Positions 46,407 through 47,702 of a stretch of 47,702 nt of DNA are shown piece by piece (position 1 is the first letter of the stretch; each line of letters begins with the position of its first letter). The notes under the pieces are model-generated. The model was not told the DNA's origin and did not search any database. It saw nothing but the letters and a program-made list of their open reading frames with translations. Made by a program: the position numbers and the translations under genes. Origin of the DNA: JBAXQQ01 sp037131695 (GTDB lineage: Bacteria > Armatimonadota > Hebobacteria > CAIYQO01); the NCBI GenBank assembly GCA_964638715.1, contig CAZWZF010000034.1, forward strand, positions 1 through 47,702. Direction: 5' to 3'.

Positions 46407-46418
46407 TTGGAACGTTCC
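46407..46418. promoter_or_regulatory. LacI-type operator, best copy (GGAACGTTCC)
   Basis: TTGGAACGTTCC contains the perfect 10-bp palindrome GGAACGTTCC with central CG. It starts 8 bp downstream of the -10 box of the 46384 gene and ends 22 bp before its ATG. Confidence 0.7.
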
Positions 46419-46426
46419 TTATTTAT

Positions 46427-46455
46427 ATTTTACTTTTCTATTTCTCAGATGTCAA
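46427..46455 (-). promoter_or_regulatory. Promoter of the secreted glycosidase-like gene
   Basis: On the minus strand TTGACA (46455-46450), a 17-bp spacer and TAAAAT (46432-46427). The operator lies immediately downstream, so a bound repressor would block initiation. Confidence 0.8.
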
Positions 46456-46462
46456 GAGAAAC

Positions 46463-46491
46463 TTAAAAAAAGCAGGCAAATATGCTATCAT
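46463..46491 (+). promoter_or_regulatory. Probable promoter of the LacI-family gene at 46512
   Basis: TTAAAA (46463-46468), a 17-bp spacer and TATCAT (46486-46491), 20 bp before the ATG. A moderate match. The operator at 46407 is about 45 bp upstream of the -35 box. Confidence 0.5.
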
Positions 46492-46511
46492 GAAAAAAAT
46501 ACAGGGATATT

Positions 46512-47657
46512 ATGGCTAAAATTATAAGTCGGCAAAAACCAGTTACCCAACGCGATATTGCTGAATATTGCGGATTGCGCCAGTCCAGCGTTTCTTACGC
46601 TTTGAAAGGCGATACCCAGCATGTGCCGGAAGAGACAATTGAGCGGGTGCTGGAAGCAGCGCGTATCCTTGGATATCGACCGGAAGAAACGCAGTGGGCG
46701 CGAAAAATGGTGGGACGACGCCATCAAAATAAGACACTCAACCATTTAATAGCAATTTTACTGCCGGATGATTTTCATAAAAGCCCTTATTCGCTTGAAC
46801 CTTTCCTGGGCATCTGCGATGCACTGACGACTTCCGGTTTTAATATGGTAACGGTGATTACATCAAGGGAAGTTGAAATCACCCTGGAGAGTTCACCGGT
46901 ATTTCTTCGCGGAGATATTGACGGGTTGATAAGTACAATTCCCTGGGACCATTTTTCACGCTTTGTGCAGTTGATTGAAGAAAACACATCTTTTGGCCAC
47001 CGTCCGGCGATTGAGGCATTAAGCATCCGCACCGGGTCGAATAGAGTTGCCATCGATCACGTAGACGGCGGTTATCAGGCTGCCAGGCATTTATTGGAAT
47101 TAAAGCATCGGCATTTATTGTTTTTTCGTGCTCTATTTGCTGATGATATGATTCAATTGCGCTTGTCAGGCGTTAAGCGCGCTTTATCAGAATATGGACT
47201 TGACCCAAATATCTATTTACACGAACTTACCCTTGGTTTTGGGTGGATAAATAAAGATTCACAGAAAGAACACTTCACTCCACTTACCATAACATCAGAG
47301 AATAGTAAAATAATAGATGTTGAATTGACAGATTATTTAACTCATCACCCGGAAATCACCGGTTTACTGGCATGGAATGATGACTGCGCTATTAACATCT
47401 ATAATAGACTCACTGCGAACGGTATAAAAATCCCCGACGATATCTCACTGGTGGGTTTTGACGACCATCATTCTATTTTAGATAAAGACAATTACAATAT
47501 TCTAACCACCGTGAATGTACCATATCGCGAAGTTGGCAGAGAAGCAGCGAAATTGCTGATAGCGCAAATAAAAGAAGAAGAAGATGAACCCCAGGAAATT
47601 ATATTGCCAGTAAAGTTGACAGTGCGGAAATCTACCGGGGAAAATAAGAAAAGTTGA
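46512..47657 (+). CDS. LacI-family transcriptional regulator
   Basis: 381 residues. The HTH 'PVTQRDIAEYCGLRQSSVSYALKGDTQHVPEETIERVLEAA' is LacI-like, with Gln-Ser-Ser-Val-Ser-Tyr at the recognition helix. The ligand-binding domain follows ('LNHLIAILLPDDFHKSPYSLEPFLGICDAL', 'DGLISTIP', 'NRVAIDHVDGGYQAARHLLELKHRHLLFF', 'GLLAWNDDCAINIYNRLTANGIKIPDDISLVGFDDH'). AGGGAT 4 nt before the ATG is the ribosome binding site. It is divergent from the secreted glycosidase-like gene, whose promoter carries GGAACGTTCC; it is the best candidate to bind this site and the two related sites in the window. The inducer is unknown. Confidence 0.88.
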   Translation: MAKIISRQKPVTQRDIAEYCGLRQSSVSYALKGDTQHVPEETIERVLEAARILGYRPEETQWARKMVGRRHQNKTLNHLIAILLPDDFHKSPYSLEPFLGICDALTTSGFNMVTVITSREVEITLESSPVFLRGDIDGLISTIPWDHFSRFVQLIEENTSFGHRPAIEALSIRTGSNRVAIDHVDGGYQAARHLLELKHRHLLFFRALFADDMIQLRLSGVKRALSEYGLDPNIYLHELTLGFGWINKDSQKEHFTPLTITSENSKIIDVELTDYLTHHPEITGLLAWNDDCAINIYNRLTANGIKIPDDISLVGFDDHHSILDKDNYNILTTVNVPYREVGREAAKLLIAQIKEEEDEPQEIILPVKLTVRKSTGENKKS

Positions 47658-47702
47658 ACTGATACTGCCGGTTGACGGTAGGGGAACTGCATAGTATTCT
47701 AC

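Overview
The window looks like a chromosomal segment of a carbohydrate-degrading bacterium, most likely Armatimonadota, with Lentisphaerota or Planctomycetota as alternatives. The reasons are three pseudopilins with the GFTLIELL...FPVFARAREKARQ type of N-terminus plus an internal H-X9-DG motif, very large secreted proteins of uncertain family, LacI-type regulators, and no SusC/SusD or TonB-dependent receptors. The phylum call is inference from protein style only; no rRNA or tRNA gene was seen.

Layout. (1) 1-5.5 kb, housekeeping and membrane genes: a PAS/GAF sensory protein without a visible output domain (minus), then undecaprenyl-diphosphatase UppP with an extra C-terminal domain and an MgtE-like transporter (plus). 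The transporter gene follows a structured leader that can hide its ribosome binding site. (2) 5.5-17.7 kb, minus strand: a 1684-residue secreted propeller/CBM9-like protein behind a near-consensus promoter, followed by cytoplasmic-looking enzymes (three SGNH/GDSL esterases, a GH32-like protein, a GH78-like rhamnosidase). This reads as uptake-side processing of an acylated plant-type oligosaccharide. (3) 18.1-20.2 kb: a secreted DUF4139 protein with a strong terminator. (4) 20.6-26.8 kb, minus: a cytoplasmic six-hairpin glycosidase and a secreted 1122-residue lyase-like protein. (5) 27.0-33.65 kb, minus: a visibly GC-rich four-gene operon (two paralogous beta-helix proteins, a pectate-lyase-3-type beta-helix protein, a URO-D family protein) preceded by a frameshifted gene remnant. 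It looks horizontally acquired. (6) 34-47.7 kb: two LacI-family regulators, three pseudopilins carrying added C-terminal binding-type domains, and two large secreted proteins.

The most interesting signal is a regulatory and structural theme. A conserved TTGGAACG[T/G]T[T/C]C motif lies just upstream of three secreted genes (starts at 26783, 39910 and 46384). The best copy sits a few bases downstream of a TTGACA-17-TAAAAT promoter, divergent from the LacI gene at 46512, which suggests one local regulon. The other LacI gene (35308, TTG start) has its own pair of TTTACGCAA/TTGCGTAAA operators, shared with a pseudopilin fused to a discoidin-like domain. Two tandem pseudopilins (40042-42581) carry jelly-roll-like C-termini and a perfect TTGACA-17-TATAAT promoter followed by another CG-centred palindrome. 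Together these suggest pilus- or surface-displayed glycan-binding subunits co-regulated with secreted glycan-degrading proteins.

Spacers are rich in short dispersed palindromes and small inverted-repeat elements of several families. Start codons were corrected by ribosome-binding-site position for the genes starting at 9810, 17631, 26783 and 46384.
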